Positions 1-9,464 of a stretch of 64,000 nucleotides of DNA are shown here, in pieces. The notes beneath the pieces were generated by a model that saw nothing but the letters and a program-made list of their open reading frames with translations, was not told the DNA's origin and searched no databases. Source of the stretch: JAIBJN01 sp035762005. Its GTDB lineage: Bacteria > Actinomycetota > Thermoleophilia > Gaiellales > Gaiellaceae. Location: assembly GCA_035762005.1 (NCBI GenBank), contig DASTQA010000015.1, positions 1-64,000 on the forward strand. The letters are read 5' to 3'. Positions within the stretch are counted from its first letter, which is position 1; each line of letters begins with the position of its first letter. A program made the position numbers and the translations under genes.

Positions 1-861
1 CGCCGCCGTCCCCGTGGCTCGCTCGCTGCCGACCGCCCGCGCGTAGAGGAGCACGACGACGAGGATCCCCGCCATGAGCACGAAGGAGAGCGCGGCCGCC
101 TGCGGGTAGTCGGCCACCTCCTTGAACTGCGACTGGATGACGTTCCCGATCATGAGCTGCCGCGGGGTGCCGAGGAGCTCGGCGTTGATGAAGTCGCCGG
201 CCGCCGGGATGAACGTCAAGAGCGTCCCGGCGAAGATCCCGGGGAGGGAGAGCGGCAGCGTCACGCGGAGGAACGCGCGCACGCTCGAGGCGTAGAGGTC
301 CTCCGCCGCCTCGATGAGCCTCGCGTCGATCTGCTCCAGGCTCACGTAGAGCGGCAGGGCCATGAAGGGCAGGTAGTTGTACGTGATGCCGGCCACGACC
401 GCCGTCGTCGTCGCGAGGAGCCGCCCGTCGTCGTCGACGAGCTGCAGGGAGCGCAGGACGTCGAGCACGAAGCCCTGGTCGGCGAGGATCGTCTTCCACG
501 CGAGCGTGCGGATGAGGTAGGTGACGAAGAAGGGCGCGATCACGAGCAGGAGCAGGAGGTTCTTCCAGCGGCCGCCGCGGAACGCGATCCAGTAGGCGAG
601 CGGGTAGCTGATGACGAAGGCGATGAGGGTCGCGAGCCCCGCGTACTGGAGCGACCGGAGGAAGTGGCCCTCGTAGAGCGTGAAGGCGTCTCGGTAGTTG
701 TCCCAGGCCCAGCTGAACTGGTACCCGGAGAAGAGGTCGCCCGACTGCAGCGACGTGAAGCCGAGGTAGTACATCGGGACCACGAAGAACACGACCAGGA
801 AGAGGATCCCGGGCAGGAGCAGGAGGTAGGGGATCAGCCGCGGGTGCCGGTGGAGGAACAC
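1..861 (-). CDS. Polyamine-type ABC transporter permease, PotB/PotH-like (3' end cut by window edge)
   Basis: Inner-membrane permease of a spermidine/putrescine-family importer. The frame is open from a GTG at 861 to base 1 with no stop, about 287 residues, so only the last residues are missing. The first helix begins near residue 10 (LIPYLLLLPGILFLVVFF), and five further hydrophobic stretches follow. The cytoplasmic EAA loop that docks on the ATPase reads EAAEDLYASSVRAFLRVTLP, with LPLSLPG at its end. It lies 17 bases after the binding-protein stop and is the fourth gene of the ALDH-ATPase-binding protein-permease operon; the second permease is expected just left of the window. No clear Shine-Dalgarno precedes the GTG, and the frame stays open upstream into the previous gene, so the start is uncertain. 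Confidence 0.85.
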   Translation of the reverse strand, partial: MFLHRHPRLIPYLLLLPGILFLVVFFVVPMYYLGFTSLQSGDLFSGYQFSWAWDNYRDAFTLYEGHFLRSLQYAGLATLIAFVISYPLAYWIAFRGGRWKNLLLLLVIAPFFVTYLIRTLAWKTILADQGFVLDVLRSLQLVDDDGRLLATTTAVVAGITYNYLPFMALPLYVSLEQIDARLIEAAEDLYASSVRAFLRVTLPLSLPGIFAGTLLTFIPAAGDFINAELLGTPRQLMIGNVIQSQFKEVADYPQAAALSFVLMAGILVVVLLYARAVGSERATGTAA

Positions 862-878
862 GGCGTTCGAAAGGAGTC

Positions 879-2075
879 CTAGGCGCCGATGACTGCCTGG
901 AACTTCTCCTTCAGGTCGGGGTCGTCCGAGGCCTCCGCGTCGAAGATGAAGGTCTTCGCCAGCATGTCCTCGGAGGGGAAGATGAGCGGGTTTCCGACCG
1001 CCGACTCGTCGAACCTCGCGATCTCGTCCTCGGCGCCGACGACCGGGCTGATGAAGTAGACGTACGCGGCGATCCGGGCCGCGACCACCGGGTCGTAGAC
1101 GTAGTTCATGTACGTCGAGGCCGTGAAGACGTCGCCGCCGTTCGGGATCACCATGTTGTCGGTCCAGAGGTGGCTGCCCGTGTCGACGACCGTGAACTCG
1201 ATGTCCGGGTTCTTGAGGCCGGCGGCGATGTCGCCCGACCAGGCCATGCAGGCCCAGACGTTGCCCGTGTCGAGGTCCTCCGTGTAGTCGTTGCCGGTGA
1301 AGCGGCGGATCTGCCCGGAGTCGACCGCGTCCTGGAGCGCGGAGATGGCGCTGTCGAACGCGTCCGGCTCGACGGCGGACGGGTCGGCGCCCTGCGCCGC
1401 CATCACGAGGCCCATCGTGTCGGGCATCTCCGTCAGGCACGTGACCTTCCCCCGGAGCTTCGGGTCGGTCAGGAGCTGGTCGATCGTCGTGACCTTCCCG
1501 ATCGTCTTCTTGTTGTAGGCGATGCCGGTCAGGCCCGACTGCCACGGCATGCTGTACTCGCGGTTCGGATCCCACCCGGGGCTCCGAAGCGCCTCCTGCA
1601 GGTTGGACGCGTTCGGGAGCGCCTCCTTGTCGAGGCGCTGGACGTATCCCAGGCGGATCATGCGCGCCGCCATCCAGTCCGTGAGGACGACGATGTCGCG
1701 GCCGATGTCGTCCCCGGCCGAGAGCTGGGCCTGGTACTTGCCGAACCACTCCTCGTTGTCGTTGACCTCCTCGATGTACTCGACCTGGACGCCGGTCTCC
1801 TCCGTGAACTGGTTCAGGCTCGGGCGCTCGTTCGTGTCCTCGTTGACGTCGACGTAGAAGGGCCAGTTCGCGAAGACGAGCCGGTCGGCGAGCTCCTGCA
1901 CGACCGTCGTCGTCGCCTCCGTCTCGCCCGTCTGCCCGGCCTGGCCCTCGATGCCGTCGCCGCTGCCGCAGGCGGCGAGCAGCGCGGGGAGCGACGAGAG
2001 CGTGACGCCCCCCGCGGCGGCGCGCCGCAGGAGCTGCCGTCGAGTGAAGGGGTCGTCCCGGAACGGGTGGGTCAT
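879..2075 (-). CDS. Polyamine-type ABC transporter substrate-binding lipoprotein, PotD-like
   Basis: Extracytoplasmic solute-binding protein, 398 residues. The N-terminus has twin arginines (residues 12-13, TRRQLLRR) and a lipobox ending LLAAC with Cys36, so it is probably Tat-exported and lipid-anchored. A serine/threonine/glutamate-rich linker follows. The mature part has the bacterial spermidine/putrescine-binding layout (LVFANWPFYVD near the start, then a long two-lobed domain). ATG is preceded by AAGGAGGAGAGGC, a strong ribosome site. It sits 11 bases after the ATPase gene and 17 before the permease. Ligand is inferred from the family and from the adjacent aldehyde dehydrogenase; other amines or amino-acid-like ligands cannot be excluded. 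Confidence 0.9.
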   Translation of the reverse strand: MTHPFRDDPFTRRQLLRRAAAGGVTLSSLPALLAACGSGDGIEGQAGQTGETEATTTVVQELADRLVFANWPFYVDVNEDTNERPSLNQFTEETGVQVEYIEEVNDNEEWFGKYQAQLSAGDDIGRDIVVLTDWMAARMIRLGYVQRLDKEALPNASNLQEALRSPGWDPNREYSMPWQSGLTGIAYNKKTIGKVTTIDQLLTDPKLRGKVTCLTEMPDTMGLVMAAQGADPSAVEPDAFDSAISALQDAVDSGQIRRFTGNDYTEDLDTGNVWACMAWSGDIAAGLKNPDIEFTVVDTGSHLWTDNMVIPNGGDVFTASTYMNYVYDPVVAARIAAYVYFISPVVGAEDEIARFDESAVGNPLIFPSEDMLAKTFIFDAEASDDPDLKEKFQAVIGA

Positions 2076-2086
2076 GCCTCTCCTCC

Positions 2087-3193
2087 TTACGCTTCCACGA
2101 CGAACGTCGCCTCCGGGCTCCAGGAGAGCGTCACCTGGTCGCCCGCACGGGCCGTTCCAACACCCGGCTGCGCGTTCTGGACATAGAGCACGACCGCCCC
2201 CGCGGCCGTGTCGACGACGTACTGCGTGGAGACGCCGATGTAGGCGCTCTCTCGGATCTCGCCCGCCATGCTGTTCTCCTCGGCGCCGCCGAGCCGCACC
2301 TTCTCGGGCCGGACGCCGATCGAGACCTCCCCGCTGCGGCCGCCGAGGACGGGGACGCGCACGGCGGTGCCGTCGGAGAGGCGGACCGTCCCGTTGCCGT
2401 CGGCCGTGCCGGCGAGGAGGTTCGAGATGCCGAGGAAGCCCGCGACGAAGGCCGTGCGCGGGCGCTCGTAGAGCTCGCTCGGCGTGCCGAGCTGCTCGAT
2501 CTTGCCGTCGTGCATGACCGCGATCGAGTCGGCCATCGTCATGGCCTCCTCCTGGTCGTGGGTGACGTGCACGAAGGTGATCCCGACCTCGTCCTGGATC
2601 CGCTTCAGCTCGAGCTGCATCTGCTTGCGGAGCTTGAGGTCGAGCGCGCCGAGCGGCTCGTCGAGGAGGAGCACGCGCGGTCGGTTGACGAGCGCCCGGG
2701 CGAGGGCCACGCGCTGCTGCTGCCCCCCGGAGAGCTGTTGCGGCTTGCGCCGCTCGAGGCCGCCGAGGGCGACGAGCTCGAGCGCCTCGGAGACGCGGTC
2801 GCGCAGGTCGCCGCCGCGGACGCCGCGGCGCCGCAGCCCGAACGCGACGTTCTCGAAGATCGAGAGGTGCGGGAAGAGGGCGTAGCTCTGGAAGACCGTG
2901 TTGACGTCGCGCTTGTACGGGGGCAGGCCGGTCACGTCCCGGTCGCCGAGGTAGACCGTTCCCGCGGTCGGCTCCTCGAAGCCGCCGATCATTCGCAGGG
3001 TCGTCGTCTTCCCGCAGCCGGACGGGCCGAGGAGCGCGAAGAAGCTCCCCGCCGGAATCTCCAGCGAGACGCCGTCGACCGCGGTGACCTCGTCGAACCG
3101 CTTCGTCACCGCAGCGAGCCGGATGTCGGCGGGAGCGCCGGTCCCGTCCGCCTCGCCGCGTGGTGCGGCGGCCTCCTCTTCCCGAACCGCCAC
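2087..3193 (-). CDS. Polyamine-type ABC transporter ATP-binding protein, PotA-like
   Basis: Cytoplasmic ATPase, 368 residues, that powers the adjacent permease and binding protein. Walker A is GPSGCGKTT (about residues 56-64), the Q-loop sits in VFQSYALFP, the ABC signature is LSGGQQQR, Walker B is VLLLDEPLGALD and the switch histidine is in VTHDQEEA. A C-terminal TOBE-like region (about 270-368) matches the PotA/CysA class. GTG start, 10 bases after the aldehyde dehydrogenase stop, so the two are co-transcribed. The first 20 residues are low-complexity and the true start could be slightly downstream. A second PotA paralogue is at 51218-52318. Confidence 0.93.
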   Translation of the reverse strand: MAVREEEAAAPRGEADGTGAPADIRLAAVTKRFDEVTAVDGVSLEIPAGSFFALLGPSGCGKTTTLRMIGGFEEPTAGTVYLGDRDVTGLPPYKRDVNTVFQSYALFPHLSIFENVAFGLRRRGVRGGDLRDRVSEALELVALGGLERRKPQQLSGGQQQRVALARALVNRPRVLLLDEPLGALDLKLRKQMQLELKRIQDEVGITFVHVTHDQEEAMTMADSIAVMHDGKIEQLGTPSELYERPRTAFVAGFLGISNLLAGTADGNGTVRLSDGTAVRVPVLGGRSGEVSIGVRPEKVRLGGAEENSMAGEIRESAYIGVSTQYVVDTAAGAVVLYVQNAQPGVGTARAGDQVTLSWSPEATFVVEA

Positions 3194-3203
3194 GGCCGCC
3201 GTC

Positions 3204-4640
<1,437 letters not shown>

Positions 4641-4750
4641 CTCGACCTCCACTTTCTACGTTGTGGCCAGGGTAGCCCCGGGCGGGACGGGCAACAAGAG
4701 GGAAACGCGGGCCTAACGAGGAGGAGGTGTTTGGACACGCGGTCGAAACG
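4641..4750. other. Promoter-bearing gap between peptidase stop and ALDH start
   Basis: About 110 bases without a gene. On the minus strand a TACCCT hexamer precedes a leader of roughly 30 bases that carries the ALDH ribosome site, so this is the likely promoter region of the ALDH-ABC operon. No hairpin terminator for the upstream peptidase gene was obvious. Confidence 0.4.
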
Positions 4751-5836
4751 CTACCCGCCGGCAGCTCGTGTCTGCGTCACCAGCGAACGGGTGCGCTCGA
4801 GCGGGAGCGCGTGCGCGGTGCGACCGCCGCGCCCCGTCATCGTCTCGGCGGCGCAGAGCGCGTTCAGGATCGCCTCCTCGGTCGCCTCGACGACGGCGTC
4901 GAAGAGCGGCGTCAGGTGCTGGGCGGGCACCATCTCGAGCCGCACGGCCGCGGGGACGCCGGCGGCGGCGTCGCCAGCCGGCAGGCCCCGGTTCCCCGTC
5001 GAGAAGCACAGGAAGAGGTCGCCGCTCGAGTTCTCCCCGACACCGCCCACCCGCGCGATCCCGAGCCCGGCCCGCTGGGCGAGCCGCCGGCACTGGTCGG
5101 GGAGGAGCGGCGCGCTCGTCGCCACGAGGACGATGATCGAGCCGCCGGCGGGGCCCGGCCCAGGCAGCGGCACCTCGGCGGCCGTGATCGCCTCCCCCAC
5201 CGCGACGCCGTCCACGCGCAGGCGCTCCCGCCGGCCGTAGTTCGCCTGCACGAGCACCCCGACCACGTGGCCGCCGACGGCCGCGACGACGCGCGACGAC
5301 GTGCCGATGCCGCCCTTGAAGCCGTGGCAGATCATCCCGGTGCCGCCGCCGACGTTGCCCTCGCCGACAGCGCCTCCGCGCGCGGCGCCGAGTGCGGCGC
5401 GCACGTGGTCGGCGCGGACGTGCATGCCGCCGATGTCGTTCAGGAGGCCGTCCCACGTCTCGCCCACGACCGGGAGGCTCCAGAAGTCGTCTCCGCGGCG
5501 CTCGACCTCGGCCGCGACGAGGGCGTCGCGGACGACGCCCACCGAGTTCGTGTTCGTGAGGCCGATCGGCGAGCAGAGGAGCCCGGACTCGCGGATCCAC
5601 TCGAGCCCCGTCAGCTCGCCGTTCCCGTTCAGCCGGTGCGGCCCCGCGAACACGGGCTCGTCCCACGGGTTCCCCTCGTGCGGAAGGACGACGGTGACTC
5701 CCGTCCGCACCGACGCTCCCGCGACGATCGTCTCGTGACCGACGCGCACGCCGGGCACGTCCGTGATCGCGTTCAGCGGCCCGGGCGGGAGCGTCCCGAC
5801 GACGATCCCCAGCTCGCGAGCGCGCGGCCTGGCCAC
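4751..5836 (-). CDS. P1-family peptidase, DmpA/BapA-like aminopeptidase
   Basis: N-terminal nucleophile hydrolase that releases N-terminal residues from short, often D- or beta-amino peptides. 361 residues. The opening AITDVPGVRVGHET and the central GGGTGMICHGFKGGIGTSSR are characteristic of the family. The expected self-cleavage site is Gly232-Ser233 in AGGSIIVLVATSAPLLP, Ser233 becoming the nucleophile of the small subunit. No signal peptide is seen, so it is probably cytoplasmic. GTG start lies 6 bases after a TAGCCT hexamer (5848-5843), which suggests a leaderless transcript. It is divergent from the exported protein at 5910. Substrate unknown. Confidence 0.88.
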   Translation of the reverse strand: MARPRARELGIVVGTLPPGPLNAITDVPGVRVGHETIVAGASVRTGVTVVLPHEGNPWDEPVFAGPHRLNGNGELTGLEWIRESGLLCSPIGLTNTNSVGVVRDALVAAEVERRGDDFWSLPVVGETWDGLLNDIGGMHVRADHVRAALGAARGGAVGEGNVGGGTGMICHGFKGGIGTSSRVVAAVGGHVVGVLVQANYGRRERLRVDGVAVGEAITAAEVPLPGPGPAGGSIIVLVATSAPLLPDQCRRLAQRAGLGIARVGGVGENSSGDLFLCFSTGNRGLPAGDAAAGVPAAVRLEMVPAQHLTPLFDAVVEATEEAILNALCAAETMTGRGGRTAHALPLERTRSLVTQTRAAGG

Positions 5837-5842
5837 GGGAGA

Positions 5843-5848
5843 AGGCTA
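5843..5848 (-). promoter_or_regulatory. -10 hexamer TAGCCT of the peptidase gene (leaderless)
   Basis: TAGCCT on the minus strand with exactly 6 bases to the GTG start, so transcription would begin at the start codon. The same hexamer and spacing occur before the DMT transporter gene at 29656. Confidence 0.55.
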
Positions 5849-5909
5849 GCGGCGGACCTCGTGCGCGCCCTGCGGCGTACGGAGGGAGAAGCGAGCCGAG
5901 GAGGATGCG

Positions 5910-6914
5910 ATGCGACGTCTCATGGTCACGGTCGCGGCGCTCGTCGCCGCGGGGACGGCGGCCGGCCCGGCCCCGGCCGACGGGCTGCCGGTCGGCGGAG
6001 TCGAGGTCGGGCCGTCGGGCGTGGCGGGGCCCGCCGAGCCGGTCCGGTACGTCGCGCTGCGGGCGGGAGCGGGCACCCTCGTCGCCCGCGTCGAGCAGGA
6101 CGGCGGCCGCGTGCTCGGCAGCCGGCTCCTCCGGGGGCGCTTCACCGTCCCCGCCGTCGCTCTCGACGGCTCGCCGGCCGGCCTCTCGGCCGACGGCCGG
6201 ACGCTCGTGCTCATCCGGCCGCGCGACGGCTTCCCGCAGAGGCGAACCGCACTGGCCGTCCTCGCCACCCCGCGGCTGCGGCTGCGGGAGACGGTCGTCC
6301 TCGCCGGCGACTTCAGCTTCGACGCGCTCTCGCCGGACGGGTCGCTCCTCTACCTCGTCGAGTACGTCGAGCCGCGCGACCCGACCCGGTACGTCGTTCG
6401 CGGGTACGACCTCGAGCGGAGCCGGCTCCTGCCCGAGCCGGTCGTCGACCCGAGGACGTTCGGCGACGTCATGCGCGGCCTGCCCCTCACGCGTGCCGTG
6501 AGCCCCGACGGGCGCTGGGCGTACACCCTCTACGACGGCGGCGGCGGCACGCCGTTCGTCCACGCGCTCGACACGGCGGAGGGCACCGCCGCCTGCATCG
6601 CCCTCGACGCGCTCGCCGGCCGGGCCGACCTGCTGGACGTGCGTCTCGCCGTCGCCGGGGACGGTCGGGAGGTCCGGGTCCTGGCGGGCACGGAGGCCGT
6701 CGCGGTCATCGACGCGCGCACCCTCCGCGCGCACGAGCCCTCGCTCGAGGCGTCGCCGCCCGCGGCCGCGCGCCCCGAGGGCGACGGGTCGGCTCCCTGG
6801 GCGCTCCTCGGCGGCGTCCTCGCGCTCGCGTCCGCGGCGATCGCCGGGGTCGCGGTCGCCCTGCGCCGGAGACGGCTGCCCGCGGCGCCGGGCGCCCGCG
6901 CCCCGGGCGCCTAG
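5910..6914 (+). CDS. Exported protein with C-terminal membrane anchor, beta-propeller-like (function unknown)
   Basis: 334 residues. Residues 1-24 (MRRLMVTVAALVAAGTAAGP) form a signal peptide. The middle repeats short blade-like segments such as LSPDGSLLYLVEY and VSPDGRWAYTLYD, which resemble WD40/YVTN-type propeller strands. One hydrophobic helix (WALLGGVLALASAAIAGVAVAL, about 293-314) followed by RRRR anchors the C-terminus, placing the propeller outside the cell. GAGGAGG lies a few bases before the ATG. The stop TAG (6912-6914) is also the first half of the putative -10 of the next gene. No enzyme motif recognised; a sensor or adhesion role is possible but unsupported. Confidence 0.75.
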   Translation: MRRLMVTVAALVAAGTAAGPAPADGLPVGGVEVGPSGVAGPAEPVRYVALRAGAGTLVARVEQDGGRVLGSRLLRGRFTVPAVALDGSPAGLSADGRTLVLIRPRDGFPQRRTALAVLATPRLRLRETVVLAGDFSFDALSPDGSLLYLVEYVEPRDPTRYVVRGYDLERSRLLPEPVVDPRTFGDVMRGLPLTRAVSPDGRWAYTLYDGGGGTPFVHALDTAEGTAACIALDALAGRADLLDVRLAVAGDGREVRVLAGTEAVAVIDARTLRAHEPSLEASPPAAARPEGDGSAPWALLGGVLALASAAIAGVAVALRRRRLPAAPGARAPGA

Positions 6915-6917
6915 ACT
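6912..6917 (+). promoter_or_regulatory. -10 hexamer TAGACT of the Nudix gene, overlapping the preceding stop codon
   Basis: TAGACT with 8 bases to the TTG start at 6926. Its first three bases are the TAG stop of the preceding gene. The identical hexamer precedes purD. Confidence 0.5.
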
Positions 6918-6925
6918 TCGCCGCC

Positions 6926-7339
6926 TTGGCGGTCCTCGAGAAGCCGAACTCCGTCATCGTCGTCGCGATCGACGGCGAGGAGCTCGTCGTCGTCCGCCAG
7001 ACCCGTGCGGGCGCGGACGGCGTGACCGTCGAGCTTCCCGGCGGGTCGATGGAGCCCGGTGAGGCGCCCGAGGAGACGGCGGCCCGCGAGCTCGACGAGG
7101 AGTGCGGCCTCGCCGCCGGCTCCCTCCGGCAGCTCGGCTCCTTCTGGGCGGCCCCCGACTACGCGACCGAGTACGTCCACGCCTTCGAGGCGACGCAGCT
7201 CGTCCAGGTGGGACCCGGCTCGCTCCGGCCCGACGAGGAGGACCTCGAAGTCGCGCGCCTCCCCCTGCGCGGCATCATCGGGGAGCTCTCCGACGGGAAC
7301 TCCCTCGCCGCCATGGCGCTCTGGCTGCAGGGCTCGTAG
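6926..7339 (+). CDS. Nudix hydrolase, ADP-ribose pyrophosphatase-like
   Basis: 137 residues. Hydrolyses a nucleoside diphosphate linked to another group, with ADP-ribose-type substrates most likely from the overall look. A complete Nudix box occupies about residues 40-62: G, five residues, E, seven residues, REL-D-EE-C-GL, which supplies the metal-binding glutamates. The N-terminal strand SVIVVAIDGEELVVVRQTR is typical. The start is taken as TTG 6926, 8 bases after a TAGACT hexamer; no ATG or GTG fits before the first strand. It reads head-to-tail from the exported protein and converges on the DMT transporter at 7364. Confidence 0.88.
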   Translation: MAVLEKPNSVIVVAIDGEELVVVRQTRAGADGVTVELPGGSMEPGEAPEETAARELDEECGLAAGSLRQLGSFWAAPDYATEYVHAFEATQLVQVGPGSLRPDEEDLEVARLPLRGIIGELSDGNSLAAMALWLQGS

Positions 7340-7363
7340 GCCCGGGCACGGCACGGGACGGTC

Positions 7364-8185
7364 TCAGAAGCCGAGGAGCGCGACGCCCGCGGCGACGAGG
7401 ACGGCCCCGGCGAGGCGGCCCGGACCGACGCGCTCCCGCAGGAGGAGCGCGGCGGCGCCGGTCGCGATCACGACGCTCGTCTCGCGGACCGCGGCGACGG
7501 GGGCGGCCTCCGCGCGAGCGAGCGCGGCGAGCACGAGCCCGTAGGCGCCGAGCATGCACACGCCCGCCGCGAGCGAGGCCGGGCGCAGCTCCGCTCGGAG
7601 GGAGGGAACGCCCCGGAGCGCCGCGAGCGCGGCGGCGTACGCGACGGCGGGGAGCACGAGCGAGAGCTCGAGGTACGTGATCGCGCTCGCGTAGCGGATG
7701 CCCTCGTCGTCGACGAGCGTGTACGCCGCGATGGAGACCGCGACGGCGAGCCCGAAGAGGACCCCCGTCCTCTCGCCCGGGCGGCGGAGCCCGCGGACGA
7801 GCAGGACACCGAGCCCCACGAGGCACACGCCGGCCGCCTGGGCGGGGCCCGTCTCCGCGCCGAGGAGGAGCGCGCCGGCCCCGAGCACGAGGACGGGAGC
7901 GAGCCCGCGAGCGAGCGGGTAGACGAGCGAGAGCTCCGCGCGGCGGTAGGCGGCCCCGAGCAGCGCCAGGTAGAGAAGCTCGAGGAACGACGTCGCCAGG
8001 AGGTAGGGCCAAGCCTCGGCCTCCACCTCCCAGGCGAGCGCGGCGACCGGGGCGAAGGCGACGACGCCGGCGAGGAGCGCGACGGCGGCGGCGGCCTCGG
8101 GGTCGCGCGCCCGGGCGAGGAGGACGTTCCAGAGCGCGTGGACGAAGGCGGCGGCGAGCGCGAGGACGAAGGCGTCGGCGGGCAC
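7364..8185 (-). CDS. EamA/DMT-family membrane transporter
   Basis: 273 residues, almost entirely hydrophobic, with about ten helices in two repeats. The first helix begins FVLALAAAFVHALWNVLLARA and a second-half helix contains VRETSVVIATGAAALLLRE, both common in EamA exporters. Substrate unknown; family members move amino acids, drugs or nucleotide derivatives. GTG 8185 is chosen because upstream in-frame starts (to 8281) would run into the divergent VOC gene at 8235. Convergent with the Nudix gene, 24 bases apart. A second, unrelated-looking DMT transporter is at 28733. Confidence 0.85.
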   Translation of the reverse strand: MPADAFVLALAAAFVHALWNVLLARARDPEAAAAVALLAGVVAFAPVAALAWEVEAEAWPYLLATSFLELLYLALLGAAYRRAELSLVYPLARGLAPVLVLGAGALLLGAETGPAQAAGVCLVGLGVLLVRGLRRPGERTGVLFGLAVAVSIAAYTLVDDEGIRYASAITYLELSLVLPAVAYAAALAALRGVPSLRAELRPASLAAGVCMLGAYGLVLAALARAEAAPVAAVRETSVVIATGAAALLLRERVGPGRLAGAVLVAAGVALLGF

Positions 8186-8219
8186 CGGCCTAGTCTCGCG
8201 GGGGCCCCGGGCGACGCGG

Positions 8220-8225
8220 TACCGT
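8220..8225 (+). promoter_or_regulatory. -10 hexamer TACCGT of the VOC gene
   Basis: TACCGT ends 9 bases before the ATG at 8235; no Shine-Dalgarno fits between, so a leaderless or near-leaderless transcript is likely. Confidence 0.4.
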
Positions 8226-8234
8226 TCCGGCGGG

Positions 8235-8603
8235 ATGATCGACCACGTCGGCCTGAACGTCCGCGACCTCGCGGCCGCCAAGGCGTTCTACGCCGAGGCG
8301 CTCGAGCCGCTGGGCTACCGCGTCTTCACGGAGTGGGAGGGCCACGTCGGCTTCCAGGCGGGCGAGGCGGGGCCCGACTTCTGGATCTCCGCGCGGGACG
8401 ACCCGAGCGCCGGCACGCACGTCTGCTTCCGCGCGCGCGACCGGGACACGGTGGAGGCCTTCCACGTGGCCTCGCTCGCCGCCGGCGGCCGGGACAACGG
8501 CCCGCCCGGCGTCCGTCCGCACTACCACGAGAGCTACTACGGCGCCTACGTCCTCGATCCCGACGGGAACAACGTCGAGGCCGTCTGCCACGACCCCGTC
8601 TGA
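8235..8603 (+). CDS. VOC-family (glyoxalase/bleomycin-resistance fold) protein
   Basis: 122 residues, the length of a single-module VOC protein. Seen: IDHVGLNVRDLAAAKAFYAEAL with the usual first metal-side His4, a second half containing HVCFRARDRDTVEAFH, and the C-terminal YVLDPDGNNVEAVCHDP with a metal-side glutamate. Family members are metal-dependent lyases, dioxygenases, isomerases or binding proteins; the active-site positions look intact, so catalysis is possible, but no substrate can be assigned. Divergent from the DMT transporter. Confidence 0.82.
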   Translation: MIDHVGLNVRDLAAAKAFYAEALEPLGYRVFTEWEGHVGFQAGEAGPDFWISARDDPSAGTHVCFRARDRDTVEAFHVASLAAGGRDNGPPGVRPHYHESYYGAYVLDPDGNNVEAVCHDPV

Positions 8604-8888
8604 GGCCGCGCGGCGGCATCTGCGGACGTGCCCCCACAGGTGACGCCCGCTCGAGGCAATCCGCCGGCGGCGACGCGCCGTAGTCAGGAGGCGTACCGGG
8701 GGCGGGAGAGAACGGGCCCGGCGAGGCACACCGCGCTGCCCTTCCGAGCCGCCAGCAGCTCGGCCCCGGGACTCAGGGAGGGGCGGGCCCGCCCGGCGCC
8801 CGCCCTTCCTGCTTGCCGGAGGCCGTGTTTGCCGGCACGGGGAAGCGGCTAGGTAGGAGCCGTCGACCCGACCCGAGAGGAGTGCCGG

Positions 8889-8975
8889 ATGCCGACGTGG
8901 GCGTGGATCCTCATCATCGTGCTGCTCGTGCTCGTGCTCTTCGGCGGCGTGGGCTACGGCCGCCGGGGCGTCTAG
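8889..8975 (+). CDS. 28-residue single-helix membrane peptide
   Basis: Encodes 28 residues: MPTWAW, a continuous helix of about 13 (ILIIVLLVLVLFG), then GGVGYGRRGV. Three features argue that it is a real gene: AGGAG lies six bases before the ATG, the composition is a textbook one-span membrane peptide with a basic end, and a strong hairpin terminator begins 22 bases after the stop. It stands alone in an otherwise gene-free gap (8604-9035). Similar tiny membrane proteins occur in other actinobacteria; function unknown, possibly envelope stress or modulation of a larger membrane protein. Confidence 0.65.
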   Translation: MPTWAWILIIVLLVLVLFGGVGYGRRGV

Positions 8976-8996
8976 CCCTGCGAGACCGTCCGGAGC

Positions 8997-9023
8997 GCCG
9001 AGGGGCGCGCTCGACCCCTCGGC
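8997..9023. terminator. Bidirectional hairpin terminator
   Basis: GCCGAGGGG, a 9-base loop, then CCCCTCGGC: perfect 9-bp stem. It sits between the stop of the 28-residue peptide (8975, plus) and the end of the glutamate-synthase-like operon (9036, minus), so it can serve both. There is no U-tract, as is common in GC-rich genomes. Confidence 0.65.
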
Positions 9024-9035
9024 CGTTCCGGCGTG

Positions 9036-9464
9036 CTAGTGCGCGGGCGGCTCCCAGCCCTCGAGCACGGACGGCTGCCAGTCGGTCCCCACGGTGCGGG
9101 AGCCCTCGACCCACGGGCCGAGCTCCGGCTGGGGGAACTTCGTGTGCTTCTCCTTCAGCTGGATGCCGTAGGAGCCGCCCGACTGCAGGTGCTTGACGAG
9201 GACCTTGCGCGCGATCTCGTCCTCCTGCCCCGCGGGGATGGGGAAGTAGATCTTGAGGAAGGAGTTCGAGTAGCGGTCGAAGACGGCCGGGACGCCGTCC
9301 TCCTCGAGCAGCTCCACGTCCTCGAGCCAGTTGATGTCCTCGCCCGGGGTGGCCGCGAGGAGGTCGACGTCCTCGATCTCGGCCGCGTTCTCCTGGTAGG
9401 AGAACCGCCGGCCCGCGAGGTACTCGGCGTCGATCCCCCTGATCTTCTCCGGCTCTCTCGTCAT
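9036..9464 (-). CDS. Unknown 142-residue protein translationally coupled to the glutamate-synthase-like subunit
   Basis: Last gene of the glnT-glxBCD-like operon. Its ATG shares a base with the TGA of the FMN subunit (TGATG), so translation is coupled. 142 residues, soluble, acidic first half (EIEDVDLLAATPGEDINWLE) and a more conserved-looking second half (NSFLKIYFPIPAGQEDEIARKVLVK, GSYGIQLKEKH). No cysteines for a cluster, no signal, no membrane segment. I do not recognise the family. Placement suggests a small accessory subunit or chaperone of the amidotransferase/synthase complex. A hairpin terminator follows about 13 bases after the stop. Confidence 0.8.
   Translation of the reverse strand: MTREPEKIRGIDAEYLAGRRFSYQENAAEIEDVDLLAATPGEDINWLEDVELLEEDGVPAVFDRYSNSFLKIYFPIPAGQEDEIARKVLVKHLQSGGSYGIQLKEKHTKFPQPELGPWVEGSRTVGTDWQPSVLEGWEPPAH

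Noticed and set aside
7364..8281. Longer form of the first DMT transporter starting at 8281
   Set aside because: The extra N-terminus is arginine/proline-rich and would overlap the divergent VOC gene and its promoter.
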